Shown one piece after another: positions 1 through 8,241 of a stretch of DNA of 64,000 nt. The translations under genes were made by a program, and so were the position numbers. The stretch's first letter is position 1, and every line of letters begins with the position of its first letter. Below the pieces are notes generated by a model. The model did no database searches and was not told the DNA's origin. It was given only the letters and a program-made list of their open reading frames with translations. Source of the stretch: an uncultured Collinsella sp. (GTDB lineage: Bacteria; Actinomycetota; Coriobacteriia; Coriobacteriales; Coriobacteriaceae); assembly GCA_958407465.1 (NCBI GenBank), contig CATYIV010000003.1:1-64000 (forward strand). The letters run 5' to 3'.

Positions 1-1302
1 TGGGAGGACAAGCGTTTCGAGAACATCACCGAGGTTTGGCTGGGCGGCGACCACTACAAGTGGCGCCTGATGCGCGCCAACGGCGTCGACGAGCGTTTTA
101 TCACTGGCGATGCCCCTGCTCGCGAGAAGTTCCAAAAGTGGGCCGAGACCCTGGGTCGCTGCGTTGGCAACCCCGTCTTTGAGTGGAGCCACCTGGAGCT
201 TAAGCGCTACTTTGGCTACGAGGGCGTCCTCAACGGCAAGACTGCCCAGGAGGTCTGGGACCTTGCCAACGCCAAGCTCGCCGAGGCCAGCTTTACCTGC
301 CGCAACCTGATCAAGCAGTCCAACGTCCGCATGATCTGCACTACCGACGACCCCGCCGACAGCTTTGAGTGGCACAAGAAGATTGCCGCCGACGACAGCT
401 TTGACGTTCAGATCGTTCCCGCCATGCGCCCCGATGCCGCTTTGCGCATCGAGCGCGGCCAGGAGTTTGCCGACTACTGCAAGCACCTTTCCGAGGTTGC
501 CGGCGTTGAGGTCAGCGACTTTGAGGGCATGAAGGCTGCCATTTCCAAGCGCTACGACGTTGCTCACGAGCTGGGCTGCCGCGCCTCCGACCACGCACTC
601 GACTACGTTATGTACGTCCCGGCTACCGCCGACGAGATCGAGGCTATCTTTGCCAAGGGTCTGGCTGCCGAGCCGCTTACCGAGGAAGAGGTCCTCAAGT
701 ACAAGACTGCCTTTATGCAGTTCGTTGCCGGCGAGTATGTCCGTCTGGGCTGGGCCATGCAGCTGCACTTTGGCTGCAAGCGCGACAACAACCGCGCCAT
801 GTTCGCCAAACTCGGTCCCGACACCGGCTACGACTGCATCTCCAACTACACGCCGTCCGACCAGCTCGCCGATTTCCTCAACTCCATCCAGGAGACCTGC
901 GGCCTGCCCAAGACCATCCTGTACAGCCTGAACCCCATCGATAACACCATGATCGATACCGTCATGGGCTGCTTCCAGGAGGCTCCGACTGCCGGTAAGA
1001 TCCAGAACGGCTCCGCCTGGTGGTTCAACGACAACGAGGTCGGCATGCGCGAGCAGCTTACGGCTCTGGCTAACGAGGGCGTGTTGGGCAACTTTGTGGG
1101 CATGCTTACCGATTCCCGCTCCTTCCTGTCCTATCCGCGCCACGAGTACTTCCGTCGCGTGCTGTGCAGCGTGATCGGCGAGTGGGTCGAGCAGGGCAAG
1201 TACCCGGCCGACATGGAGCTGCTGGGCGAGGTTGTGCGCGACATCAGCTACAACAATGCGGTCCGCTACTTTGGCTTCGATCTGGACACCGCCGAAGCAT
1301 AG
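1..1302 (+). CDS. uxaC: Glucuronate isomerase (uronate isomerase), 5' end cut off by window
   Basis: Converts D-glucuronate to D-fructuronate and D-galacturonate to D-tagaturonate, the entry step of hexuronate breakdown in the cytoplasm. The reading frame is open from base 1 (WEDKRF..., then LGGDHYKWRLMRANGV), which matches the conserved region near the family N-terminus, so only about 35-40 residues are missing. The internal ATG at base 70 is not the real start. Other family stretches include LHFGCKRDNNR, WWFNDNEVGM, SFLSYPRHEYFRR and VRDISYNNAVRYFGFD close to the stop. It is followed by a GPH symporter, uxaB and uxaA in the same direction, which fits an operon. The assignment is secure; the promoter lies outside the window. 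Confidence 0.96.
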   Translation, partial: WEDKRFENITEVWLGGDHYKWRLMRANGVDERFITGDAPAREKFQKWAETLGRCVGNPVFEWSHLELKRYFGYEGVLNGKTAQEVWDLANAKLAEASFTCRNLIKQSNVRMICTTDDPADSFEWHKKIAADDSFDVQIVPAMRPDAALRIERGQEFADYCKHLSEVAGVEVSDFEGMKAAISKRYDVAHELGCRASDHALDYVMYVPATADEIEAIFAKGLAAEPLTEEEVLKYKTAFMQFVAGEYVRLGWAMQLHFGCKRDNNRAMFAKLGPDTGYDCISNYTPSDQLADFLNSIQETCGLPKTILYSLNPIDNTMIDTVMGCFQEAPTAGKIQNGSAWWFNDNEVGMREQLTALANEGVLGNFVGMLTDSRSFLSYPRHEYFRRVLCSVIGEWVEQGKYPADMELLGEVVRDISYNNAVRYFGFDLDTAEA

Positions 1303-1323
1303 ATCTGTATGTGCTCCGATTGG

Positions 1324-1337
1324 TGAAATCGGTTGCA
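1324..1337. promoter_or_regulatory. LacI-family operator-like palindrome
   Basis: TGAAATCGGTTGCA fits the general LacI-family pattern TGNAANCGNTTNCA at every fixed position. It lies between uxaC and the symporter start and shares the AAATCGGTT core with the operators at 29908-29923 and 33289-33304. It may place an internal promoter of the uxa operon under the LacI-type regulator encoded at 33407. This is inferred from sequence only. Confidence 0.45.
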
Positions 1338-1352
1338 AAGGGGAGGGACCAT

Positions 1353-2858
1353 ATGGTAACAGGGCAACAGAAAAACGAGCAGATCGTGTCTGCTCAGGCG
1401 GATTCGAGATCGATGCAGAGCTCGCAGGATATCAAGCTGAGCTGGCGTGAGAAAATCTGCTATGGCTTTGGCGATTTGGGCAACGGATTCATGTTCGATC
1501 TTGGTCAAGCATATCTGACCAAGTTCTACACTGACATCTGTCTGATTTCGCCAGGCGTAGTGAGCCTGATTTTCGCCGTCACCAAGATTTTCGATGCGTT
1601 CATGGACCCGATTGCCGGTGCATTCGTCGACGGTAGAAAGAAGATTGGCAAGCACGGTCGGTTTCGTCCGGTCATGATGGTTTCGGCCGTGATCCTTGCC
1701 GTTCTAACCGTGGTGACCTTCACTGCGCCCGATATTCCCATGGCGGGTAAAATCGCCTATGCGCTGATAACTTACATGATCTGGGGCGTCGTATACAGCT
1801 TCACCAACGTGCCATACGGATCTCTGGCCACGGTAATGACGCGTGACGTCGATGACCGCGCGCACATGGCGTCAACGCGCCAGGCCGGTTCGCTCTGCGC
1901 ACAGCTCATCACGGGCGTAGCGTTCATCCCATTGGTCCTGTTCTTTGCGGGTGGCGACACGCTCGACGGCAATCCGCACGGCTATACGATTGCAGCTGTC
2001 GTCATGGGACTGTGTGGCATCGCCGGATTCGCCATCTGCTTTTTGGGAACGCGCGAGCATATCCGTATCGATCGACAGGCCGAGGAGAAGGCTGCGGGAA
2101 AGGCCGGCAAGAAGTCGAGCGCATTCAGCACGTATTTCAAGGTCGTTTTCACCAACAAGAACCTGGGAGCAGTTATCCTGCTTACGCTGTTTACCATCTC
2201 GGCCATGAATACCAACAACACCATGATGGTGTATTTCTGCCAGTACAACCTGGGTAACATCGCGTTGCAGCCCATTGTCAACGGCATCATGATCGGAACG
2301 TCGGTTGTCGCCATTCTCGCCATCCCGACGCTCGTCAAGCATTTTGGCAAGAAGCGCACGTGCGTTGCCTGCTTTATCGTCGGTGCCGTGGCAAACGGCC
2401 TCAACTTCATCCTGCCGACCAATACCGTGACGTTCATCATCTTCGTCACCATCGGCTACGTCGCGCTTGCCATCCCCAACGGTATCACCTGGAACTTGGT
2501 TTCCGATGTTATCGATTACGGTGAATGGCACACGGGAATCCGCAAGGAGGGTACGACCTACGCCGCGTTCAACTTTTCTCGTAAGCTTGCGCAATCCCTT
2601 GCCGCGATCATTTCCGGCGGCATCCTTGCCCTTACCGGATATGTGGCAAATAAGCCCCAGACGGCTGCCACGCTGCTTGGCATCAAGGGCGCTCTGACGA
2701 TTTATCCCGCCTGCGCCCTTCTGGTAGCAGCCTTGATTATCTTCGCTCTCTACGACATTACCGAGAAGAAGTTCAATTCCATTTCCAACGACCTGTCGAA
2801 TGGTCGCTGGGAGCGCGGCAAGATCGGCGAGAGCACTATCGAGACGATCGATAAATAG
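1353..2858 (+). CDS. GPH-family (MelB-like) sugar/hexuronide:cation symporter
   Basis: A 501-residue membrane transporter of the glycoside-pentoside-hexuronide:cation symporter family. Family signals are the N-terminal LSWREKICYGFGDLGNGFMFD stretch, DPIAGAFVDGRKKIGKHGRFRP in the first cytoplasmic loop, and about 12 hydrophobic segments. The ATG at 1353 is preceded by a purine-rich AAAGGGGAGGG; the longer open frame upstream overlaps uxaC and is not needed. Its place between uxaC and uxaB makes glucuronate, galacturonate or a glucuronide the likely substrate. Substrate specificity is inferred from neighbours; the family call is strong. Confidence 0.88.
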   Translation: MVTGQQKNEQIVSAQADSRSMQSSQDIKLSWREKICYGFGDLGNGFMFDLGQAYLTKFYTDICLISPGVVSLIFAVTKIFDAFMDPIAGAFVDGRKKIGKHGRFRPVMMVSAVILAVLTVVTFTAPDIPMAGKIAYALITYMIWGVVYSFTNVPYGSLATVMTRDVDDRAHMASTRQAGSLCAQLITGVAFIPLVLFFAGGDTLDGNPHGYTIAAVVMGLCGIAGFAICFLGTREHIRIDRQAEEKAAGKAGKKSSAFSTYFKVVFTNKNLGAVILLTLFTISAMNTNNTMMVYFCQYNLGNIALQPIVNGIMIGTSVVAILAIPTLVKHFGKKRTCVACFIVGAVANGLNFILPTNTVTFIIFVTIGYVALAIPNGITWNLVSDVIDYGEWHTGIRKEGTTYAAFNFSRKLAQSLAAIISGGILALTGYVANKPQTAATLLGIKGALTIYPACALLVAALIIFALYDITEKKFNSISNDLSNGRWERGKIGESTIETIDK

Positions 2859-2887
2859 CCCCGCTGCTTGAAAAATCATGAATGCAA

Positions 2888-2912
2888 CCCGGTGCGGCGA
2901 TGCCGTACCGGG
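2888..2912 (+). other. Intergenic hairpin between symporter and uxaB
   Basis: CCCGGTGCGGC pairs with GCCGTACCGGG around a two- to three-base loop. No T-run follows, so it is more likely an mRNA stabiliser or processing hairpin inside the operon than a terminator. Confidence 0.4.
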
Positions 2913-2936
2913 ACTTGAGTTGAGAGGAAAGCCTCT

Positions 2937-4451
2937 ATGAATAACATCAGCTACGAGACGCTCGAGAAGATCGGCTACGAGGGCTACGTGCTGCCCAAGG
3001 ACGCCCCCGAGAAGGTCCTACAGTTTGGCGAGGGCAATTTCCTGCGCGCCTTCGTCGATCGTTTCTTCGATATGGGCAACGAGGCCACCGGTTGGAACGG
3101 CAGGGTCGTCATGGTGCAGCCCATCAGCGGCGCCTTCGATTTCGCCGATGGTATCAATGCCCAGGATGGCCTGTACACCGTACTGGTGCGCGGCAAGGAG
3201 AACGGTGACACGGTTGACGATTCCCGCGTGATCAGCGCCTGCAGCCGTTGCCTCAATCCGTATCGCGAGGCTGACTACCGTGCCATGATGGAGGTCGCCG
3301 TTTCCGACGACCTGGAGATTATCGTCTCCAACACCACCGAGGCCGGTATCGCCTACGATCCGTCCTGCAAGGCCGACGACATGCCCCCCGCGAGCTTCCC
3401 TGCCAAGCTTGCCCAGGTGCTCCATGCCCGCTGGGCTGCCGGCAAGCAGGGCGTCATCGTGCTCGCCTGCGAGCTCATCGACCATAACGGCGAGGAGCTG
3501 CTGCGCATCATGAACCAGTACGTGAGCGACTGGGGCTGGGAGGACGAGTTTTCGCAGTGGATGGCCAACGACTGCACCGTCTGCACCACGCTCGTCGACA
3601 CCATCGTTCCGGGTCGCATCCGCGATCCCAAGGAGGCCGCTGCCGTGGCCGAGCGCTTGGGCTATGAAGATCCGTTCTTGGCCGTGCGTGAGCCCTTCCA
3701 GATGTGGGGCATCCAGGGTGACGAATCGCTCAAGGAGCGTCTGCCCTTCGTGAAGGCCGGTCTGCCGGGTGTCTTTGTGACCCCCGACGTCACCCCGTAC
3801 AAGAAGCGCAAGGTCCGCATCCTCAACGGCGCCCACACCGCCTTTGTCCCGGGTTCCTGGGTTGCCGGCTTTGATATCGTGCGCGATTGCATGCACGACG
3901 AGACCGTCCGCGGCTTCATGAACACTATGCTCTACGACGAGGTCATTCCGACGCTTGCCGCCGACCTGGATGTCGAGGACTGCAAGGCCTTTGCCGCCGC
4001 TGTTGAGAACCGCTTCGACAACCCGTTTATCGACCACGCGCTGCTCTCCATCTGCCTCAACTCCACGGCTAAGTGGCGTGCCCGCGACCTGCCTACGCTC
4101 AAGGACTACGCTGCCGAGACCGGCAACCTGCCCAAGTGCCTGGCGACGAGCCTGGCCACGCTCATCTCCTTCTACACGCAGGAGCTCGTGTCCCGCGAGG
4201 GCGACGGCCTGCACCTGCGTCGCTCCGACGGCACCGAGTACACCGCTCAGGACGACGCCTTTGTGCTCGACTTCTACGCTGCCCACGCCGGCGCCGACGA
4301 CGCCGAGCTGGTGCACGATGTGCTCTCCAACGAGCAAATGTGGGGCGAGGATCTTACGCAGATCGCCGGCCTGGAGGAGTTTGTCGTCAACGCTCTCGCC
4401 GTCGTGCGCTCCGAGGGCGTCAAGCAGGCGTTCGCGAACGCTCAGGCCTAA
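2937..4451 (+). CDS. uxaB: Tagaturonate reductase (altronate oxidoreductase)
   Basis: Reduces D-tagaturonate to D-altronate with NADH. The 504-residue protein has the long-chain mannitol-dehydrogenase fold: an N-terminal nucleotide-binding region with VLQFGEGNFLRAFVDRFF (residues about 27-44), then VSNTTEAGIAYDP, and the catalytic KKRKVRILNGAHTAF segment (about residues 285-300) with the Lys/Asn/His set of the polyol dehydrogenase family. AGAGGAAAG precedes the ATG. It sits between the symporter and uxaA. The length and the KxRxLNGxH motif favour UxaB over UxuB (fructuronate reductase), and the neighbouring altronate dehydratase supports the same choice. Confidence 0.92.
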   Translation: MNNISYETLEKIGYEGYVLPKDAPEKVLQFGEGNFLRAFVDRFFDMGNEATGWNGRVVMVQPISGAFDFADGINAQDGLYTVLVRGKENGDTVDDSRVISACSRCLNPYREADYRAMMEVAVSDDLEIIVSNTTEAGIAYDPSCKADDMPPASFPAKLAQVLHARWAAGKQGVIVLACELIDHNGEELLRIMNQYVSDWGWEDEFSQWMANDCTVCTTLVDTIVPGRIRDPKEAAAVAERLGYEDPFLAVREPFQMWGIQGDESLKERLPFVKAGLPGVFVTPDVTPYKKRKVRILNGAHTAFVPGSWVAGFDIVRDCMHDETVRGFMNTMLYDEVIPTLAADLDVEDCKAFAAAVENRFDNPFIDHALLSICLNSTAKWRARDLPTLKDYAAETGNLPKCLATSLATLISFYTQELVSREGDGLHLRRSDGTEYTAQDDAFVLDFYAAHAGADDAELVHDVLSNEQMWGEDLTQIAGLEEFVVNALAVVRSEGVKQAFANAQA

Positions 4452-4462
4452 ATCCTTCTGTA

Positions 4463-4486
4463 CGCCCGCCGGGTAACTGGCGGGCG
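4463..4486 (+). terminator. Hairpin after uxaB (partial terminator or attenuator)
   Basis: CGCCCGCC pairs perfectly with GGCGGGCG around an eight-base loop. No clear T-run follows, so read-through into uxaA, 43 bases further on, is expected. Confidence 0.4.
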
Positions 4487-4529
4487 TCACTCGACTTCTG
4501 CTCAACCTGTAGGGTTAGGACTCTTTGTA

Positions 4530-6014
4530 ATGAACACTATCCAGATCAATCCGGCCGACAACGTCATCGTTGCGCTGTCGCCGCTCGCCAAGGGTGCTGC
4601 CGTCGAGGTTCCCGGCGTGGGCGAGGTCGTTGCCGCGGAGGATATCCCGCAGGGTCACAAGATGGCCGTGCGCGCCATTGCAGCCGGTGAGGATGTCATC
4701 AAGTACGGTCTTCCCATCGGCCACGTGACGAAGGACATTCAGCCCGGCCAGTGGCTGCACACGCACAACGTGAAGACCAACCTCTCGGGTGAGATCGAGT
4801 ACGCCTACAATCCGACACATCCGGTCGTTGAGCCGGTCGAGGCCGAGACCTTTATGGGCTTCCGCCGTGCCGACGGTCGTGCCGCCACGCGCAATGAGCT
4901 TTGGATCATTCCCACCGTCGGTTGCGTCAACGAAGTCGCTCGTGCCATGTGCGAGCAGGCTCAGGACCTGGTCGAGGGCTCGTTGGAGGGCGTCTATTAC
5001 TTCCCGCATCCGTTCGGTTGCTCACAGACCGGCGCCGACCATGCCCAGACCCGTCGTCTGCTGGTGGCGCTGTCGCGTCACGCAAACGCCGCGGGCGTGC
5101 TGTTCTTGTCGCTCGGTTGCGAGAACTGCACGCATCAGCAGGTGCTCGACGAGCTCGGTGACTTCGATCACGAGCGCGTTCGTTTTCTCACCTGCCAGGA
5201 TGTAGCCGACGAGCAGATCGAGGGCCACAAGATTCTGTCCGAGCTGGCTGACCTGGCCAAGCAGGCCAAGCGTGAGCCCATTCCGGCCTCAGAGCTGGTT
5301 ATTGGTCTTAAGTGCGGCGGCTCTGACGGTCTTTCGGGCATTACCGCCAACCCCACGATCGGTCGCGTGAGCGATATGGTCGTCGCCCGTGGCGGCACGT
5401 CGGTGCTCACCGAAGTGCCCGAGATGTTTGGCGCGGAGAGCATCCTGCTCGATCGCTGCGAGAACGAGCAGGTCTTTAACGCTGCCTCTGACATGCTTAA
5501 CGGTTTTAAGGATTACTTTATTAGCCATGGTGAGGTGGTCTACGAGAACCCGAGTCCCGGTAACAAGGACGGTGGCATCACCACGCTCGAGGACAAGAGT
5601 TGCGGCTGCGTGCAAAAGGGCGGCTCCGCACCCATCGTCGACGTGCTGCCGTATGCCGGTCAGGTCACCAAGCATGGCCTGAACATGTTGTGCGGCCCGG
5701 GCAACGACATGGTATCCACCACGGCGTTGACGGCTGCTGGCTGTCACGTGATTCTGTTCTCGACTGGACGCGGCACGCCGTTTGGTGCACCGGCGCCCAC
5801 CCTCAAGGTGTTCACCAATCAGCGTCTGTGCGACCACAAGGCCAACTGGATGGACTTTAACGCCGGCGTGATTGCCACAGGCGAACGCACACTCGACGAG
5901 GCTGCCCGCGACCTGTATCAGCTGGTACTGGATACAGCGAGCGGTAAGCTAACGAGTGCCGAGCGCCGCGGCTGCCACGAGATCAGTATCTGGAAAGACG
6001 GCGTCTGCCTGTAG
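4530..6014 (+). CDS. uxaA: Altronate dehydratase
   Basis: Dehydrates D-altronate to 2-keto-3-deoxygluconate (KDG). The 494 residues comprise an N-terminal SAF-like domain (about 1-95, ending HTHNVKTNL) and a C-terminal UxaA domain with FMGFRRADGRAATRNELWIIPTVGCVN, LGCENCTHQ, GLKCGGSDGLSGITANP and the Cys-rich ...EDKSCGCVQKGG, typical of Fe-dependent sugar-acid dehydratases. It is the last uxa gene before a good terminator at 6017-6049. Its product is the substrate of KdgK at 32137-33171, which links the two regions metabolically. Confidence 0.95.
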   Translation: MNTIQINPADNVIVALSPLAKGAAVEVPGVGEVVAAEDIPQGHKMAVRAIAAGEDVIKYGLPIGHVTKDIQPGQWLHTHNVKTNLSGEIEYAYNPTHPVVEPVEAETFMGFRRADGRAATRNELWIIPTVGCVNEVARAMCEQAQDLVEGSLEGVYYFPHPFGCSQTGADHAQTRRLLVALSRHANAAGVLFLSLGCENCTHQQVLDELGDFDHERVRFLTCQDVADEQIEGHKILSELADLAKQAKREPIPASELVIGLKCGGSDGLSGITANPTIGRVSDMVVARGGTSVLTEVPEMFGAESILLDRCENEQVFNAASDMLNGFKDYFISHGEVVYENPSPGNKDGGITTLEDKSCGCVQKGGSAPIVDVLPYAGQVTKHGLNMLCGPGNDMVSTTALTAAGCHVILFSTGRGTPFGAPAPTLKVFTNQRLCDHKANWMDFNAGVIATGERTLDEAARDLYQLVLDTASGKLTSAERRGCHEISIWKDGVCL

Positions 6015-6016
6015 AG

Positions 6017-6049
6017 AGATTCGCCATTCGTAGGGGTGGCGAATCTTTT
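6017..6049 (+). terminator. Rho-independent terminator of the uxa operon
   Basis: AGATTCGCCA pairs perfectly with TGGCGAATCT around a ten-base loop and is followed by TTTT. It begins three bases after the uxaA stop. Confidence 0.85.
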
Positions 6050-6221
6050 GATCTCGATGACGGGGCTGCACAGTGGCTCCGTGCGAGGGAAGGGTTGCTA
6101 CTGCGCGTTTGTGAGATGCTTTTCGGTGCCCTTTTCCGCACTGTTGACGTATCTATGGTTATTAATTCGGGCAAATTGGTTTAAGAAGCCGATTTCGTCC
6201 AGGTCGATAGAGGGGAATTGC

Positions 6222-7439
6222 GTGCCTATCCACATCGTTGAGGAAGCAAATCGCTGTCTGGGCTGCAAAAAGGCGTTCTGTCAAATAAAGGGCTGTCCGG
6301 TGCAGACGCCCATTCCGCAGGTTATCGACCTCTTTAAGCAGCGCCGTCTGCAAGAGGCGGGCGAGCTGCTGTTCCAGAATAACCCGTTGAGTGCGGTCTG
6401 CTCCATGGTTTGCAACCATTCGGGCCAGTGCGAGGGCGCGTGCATCCAGGGCCGCAAGGGCGCGCCCGTGCATTTTTCGAGCATCGAGAACTATATCTCC
6501 ACGGCGTATTTGGACCGCAAAGAGTGGAAACCCGCGCCGTCGTGCGGCAAACAGGTCGCTGTGGTCGGCTCCGGCCCCGCCGGTATGACCGTGGCCATTA
6601 AGATGGCGCAGCTGGGTTGCGCCGTCACCGTTTTTGAGCAGCGGCCCGAGATCGGCGGCGTGCTGGAGTACGGTATCCCCGAGTTCCGCCTGCCGCGCTC
6701 GCTCGTGCAAAAGTACCGCCACGTGATGTGCTCGCTCGGCGTGCGCGTTCGCCCCTCGACCACCATCGGCGGTGCGCTCCACATCGACGACTTGCTGCGC
6801 GACGGCTACGATGCGGTCTTTGTTGGTACCGGCACCTGGCGAGCTCGAAAGCTGGGTATTCCCGGCGAGTCGCGCGGCAATGTGCTCTTTGGCATCGACT
6901 ACCTCGTTGACCCCACGAGCGTGGCGATCGGCGAAAACGTGGCCGTAATCGGTGCCGGCAACGTAGCCATGGATGTGGCCCGTACGGCGCTTCGCTCGGG
7001 TGCCCGCAAGGTCACTGTGTATGCCCGTTCGCGCCATATCTCTGCGATTGACGACGAGGTGGAGTTGACCGAGCTTGACGGTGCCGAGATTGTGCGCGGC
7101 AAGGCGATCTGCGCCATCGATGATAACGGTCCGGTGTTCGAGACGGCTGTCTTTGACGAGGACAACAATGTGGTGGGCTACGAGGAAGAGCTCGACCGCG
7201 TGTCCGCCGACACGGTTGTGATTGCGGCGTCTCAGGTGCCCAAGGACAAGCTCGTGCTTACAACGGGCGGCCTGGAGACCGACCATCGCGGCCTGCTTTC
7301 GGTCGACGAGCATGGCATGACCACCGTGCCTGGCGTCTTTGCCGCCGGCGACGTGGTCAACGGCCCGCTCACCGTGGTCCATGCCGTAGCTGGTGCCAAG
7401 CTCGCCGTCGAAGGCATGACCACCTACCTGGGCCTTTAA
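6222..7439 (+). CDS. GltD-like FAD/NAD(P)-binding oxidoreductase
   Basis: About 405 residues related to the glutamate synthase small subunit / NADPH-dependent oxidoreductase family. An N-terminal Cys-rich Fe-S region (CLGCKKAFCQIKGCP, then CSMVCNHSGQCEGAC) is followed by two dinucleotide-binding folds: VAVVGSGPAGMTVAIKMAQLG for FAD and NVAVIGAGNVAMDVARTAL for NAD(P)H, ending GVFAAGDVVNGPLTVVHAVAGAK. The open frame extends upstream to 6036, but GTG at 6222 is the better start: it follows AGAGGGGAATTGC and gives VPIHIVEEANRCLGC, the usual N-terminus. No large glutamate synthase subunit is nearby, so it probably passes electrons to another partner; the substrate is unknown. Confidence 0.85.
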   Translation: MPIHIVEEANRCLGCKKAFCQIKGCPVQTPIPQVIDLFKQRRLQEAGELLFQNNPLSAVCSMVCNHSGQCEGACIQGRKGAPVHFSSIENYISTAYLDRKEWKPAPSCGKQVAVVGSGPAGMTVAIKMAQLGCAVTVFEQRPEIGGVLEYGIPEFRLPRSLVQKYRHVMCSLGVRVRPSTTIGGALHIDDLLRDGYDAVFVGTGTWRARKLGIPGESRGNVLFGIDYLVDPTSVAIGENVAVIGAGNVAMDVARTALRSGARKVTVYARSRHISAIDDEVELTELDGAEIVRGKAICAIDDNGPVFETAVFDEDNNVVGYEEELDRVSADTVVIAASQVPKDKLVLTTGGLETDHRGLLSVDEHGMTTVPGVFAAGDVVNGPLTVVHAVAGAKLAVEGMTTYLGL

Positions 7440-7455
7440 CTCCATCCCGCCCATC

Positions 7456-7526
7456 AGTTGCGGTGAAATACGGACTGTTTTGGCTGTCAAAGGCCTTATC
7501 TACTCCGTATTCCACCGCAACTTTTT
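7456..7526. repeat. Inverted-repeat element, family I, copy 1
   Basis: A 19-base arm starting AGTTGCGGTGAAATACGG (7456-7474) pairs with 7504-7522 with one mismatch and is followed by TTTTT. It lies between the convergent GltD-like gene and kdpE, where it can end transcription from both sides. Near-identical sequence recurs at 15865, with related copies at 30016 and 30864. Confidence 0.85.
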
Positions 7527-7536
7527 GTGGGGTGGG

Positions 7537-8241
7537 CTAGAGACGCTGCATGCGGTACCCGACACCCATGTGCGTCTGAATCATTTTGGGGTGAGAGGGG
7601 TCTGCCTCGATCTTCTTACGCAGGGTGCGCATGAACACGCGCAGGCTCGCCAGATCGCTGTCCCAGCTCGTGCCCCATATCTCGCGGGTGATGAAGGTGT
7701 GGGTGAGCACCTTGTCGACGTTTTTCGCCAGAAGGACGAGCAATTTGTACTCGGTTGGGGTGAGCGAGAGCTCGCGTCCGTCTTTCGTCGCGTATCCCGC
7801 GGCGTAGTCGATATGCAGCGGACCGTTGTCGAACGTGCTCGCTTCTGTCGACTCGCTCGACGCCATCGAGGAGCGCCTCAAATTCGCACGGACGCGCGCG
7901 AGCAACTCATCCACAGAAAAGGGCTTGGTGAGGTAGTCGTCTGCCCCTGCGTCAAGTGCTGCAATCTTGTCGGAATCTTCGGTGCGCGCCGAAATGACGA
8001 TAATGGGGACTGCCGACCAGCTTCGGATCTTCGTGATGACCTCGATACCGTCAGTGTCGGGAAGGCCGAGGTCGAGCATGATGAGGCTGGGGCCGTGCGA
8101 CACCGCATCCATGATGGCGGCTTGGCCGTTGCAAACCTTGCTCACGACATAGCCGTGGAGGTCAAGCGCGGTCGAAACGAGGTTTTGAACGGTCGGGTCA
8201 TCTTCGACCAGGAGGATGCGTGGCTTAGCGGCATTATTCAT
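7537..8241 (-). CDS. kdpE: Response regulator of the potassium-transport operon
   Basis: A 234-residue OmpR/PhoB-class regulator that, once phosphorylated by KdpD, activates kdpFABC under potassium limitation. The receiver domain (about 5-120) has the acidic pair in LVEDD, phospho-acceptor D57 in MLDLGLPDTDG, and the conserved Lys in YLTKPF. The winged-helix domain (about 135-230) has LSLTPTEYKLLVLLAKN and HPKMIQTHMGVGYRM. The ATG at 8241 (MNNAAKPRILLVEDD) overlaps the end of kdpD by 8 bases, giving translational coupling. A longer open frame upstream lies inside kdpD and is rejected. Confidence 0.95.
   Translation of the reverse strand: MNNAAKPRILLVEDDPTVQNLVSTALDLHGYVVSKVCNGQAAIMDAVSHGPSLIMLDLGLPDTDGIEVITKIRSWSAVPIIVISARTEDSDKIAALDAGADDYLTKPFSVDELLARVRANLRRSSMASSESTEASTFDNGPLHIDYAAGYATKDGRELSLTPTEYKLLVLLAKNVDKVLTHTFITREIWGTSWDSDLASLRVFMRTLRKKIEADPSHPKMIQTHMGVGYRMQRL

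Noticed and set aside
6036..6221. N-terminal extension of the GltD-like protein
   Set aside because: It includes the uxa terminator region and an unrelated translation; GTG 6222 with AGAGGGG fits the family start.
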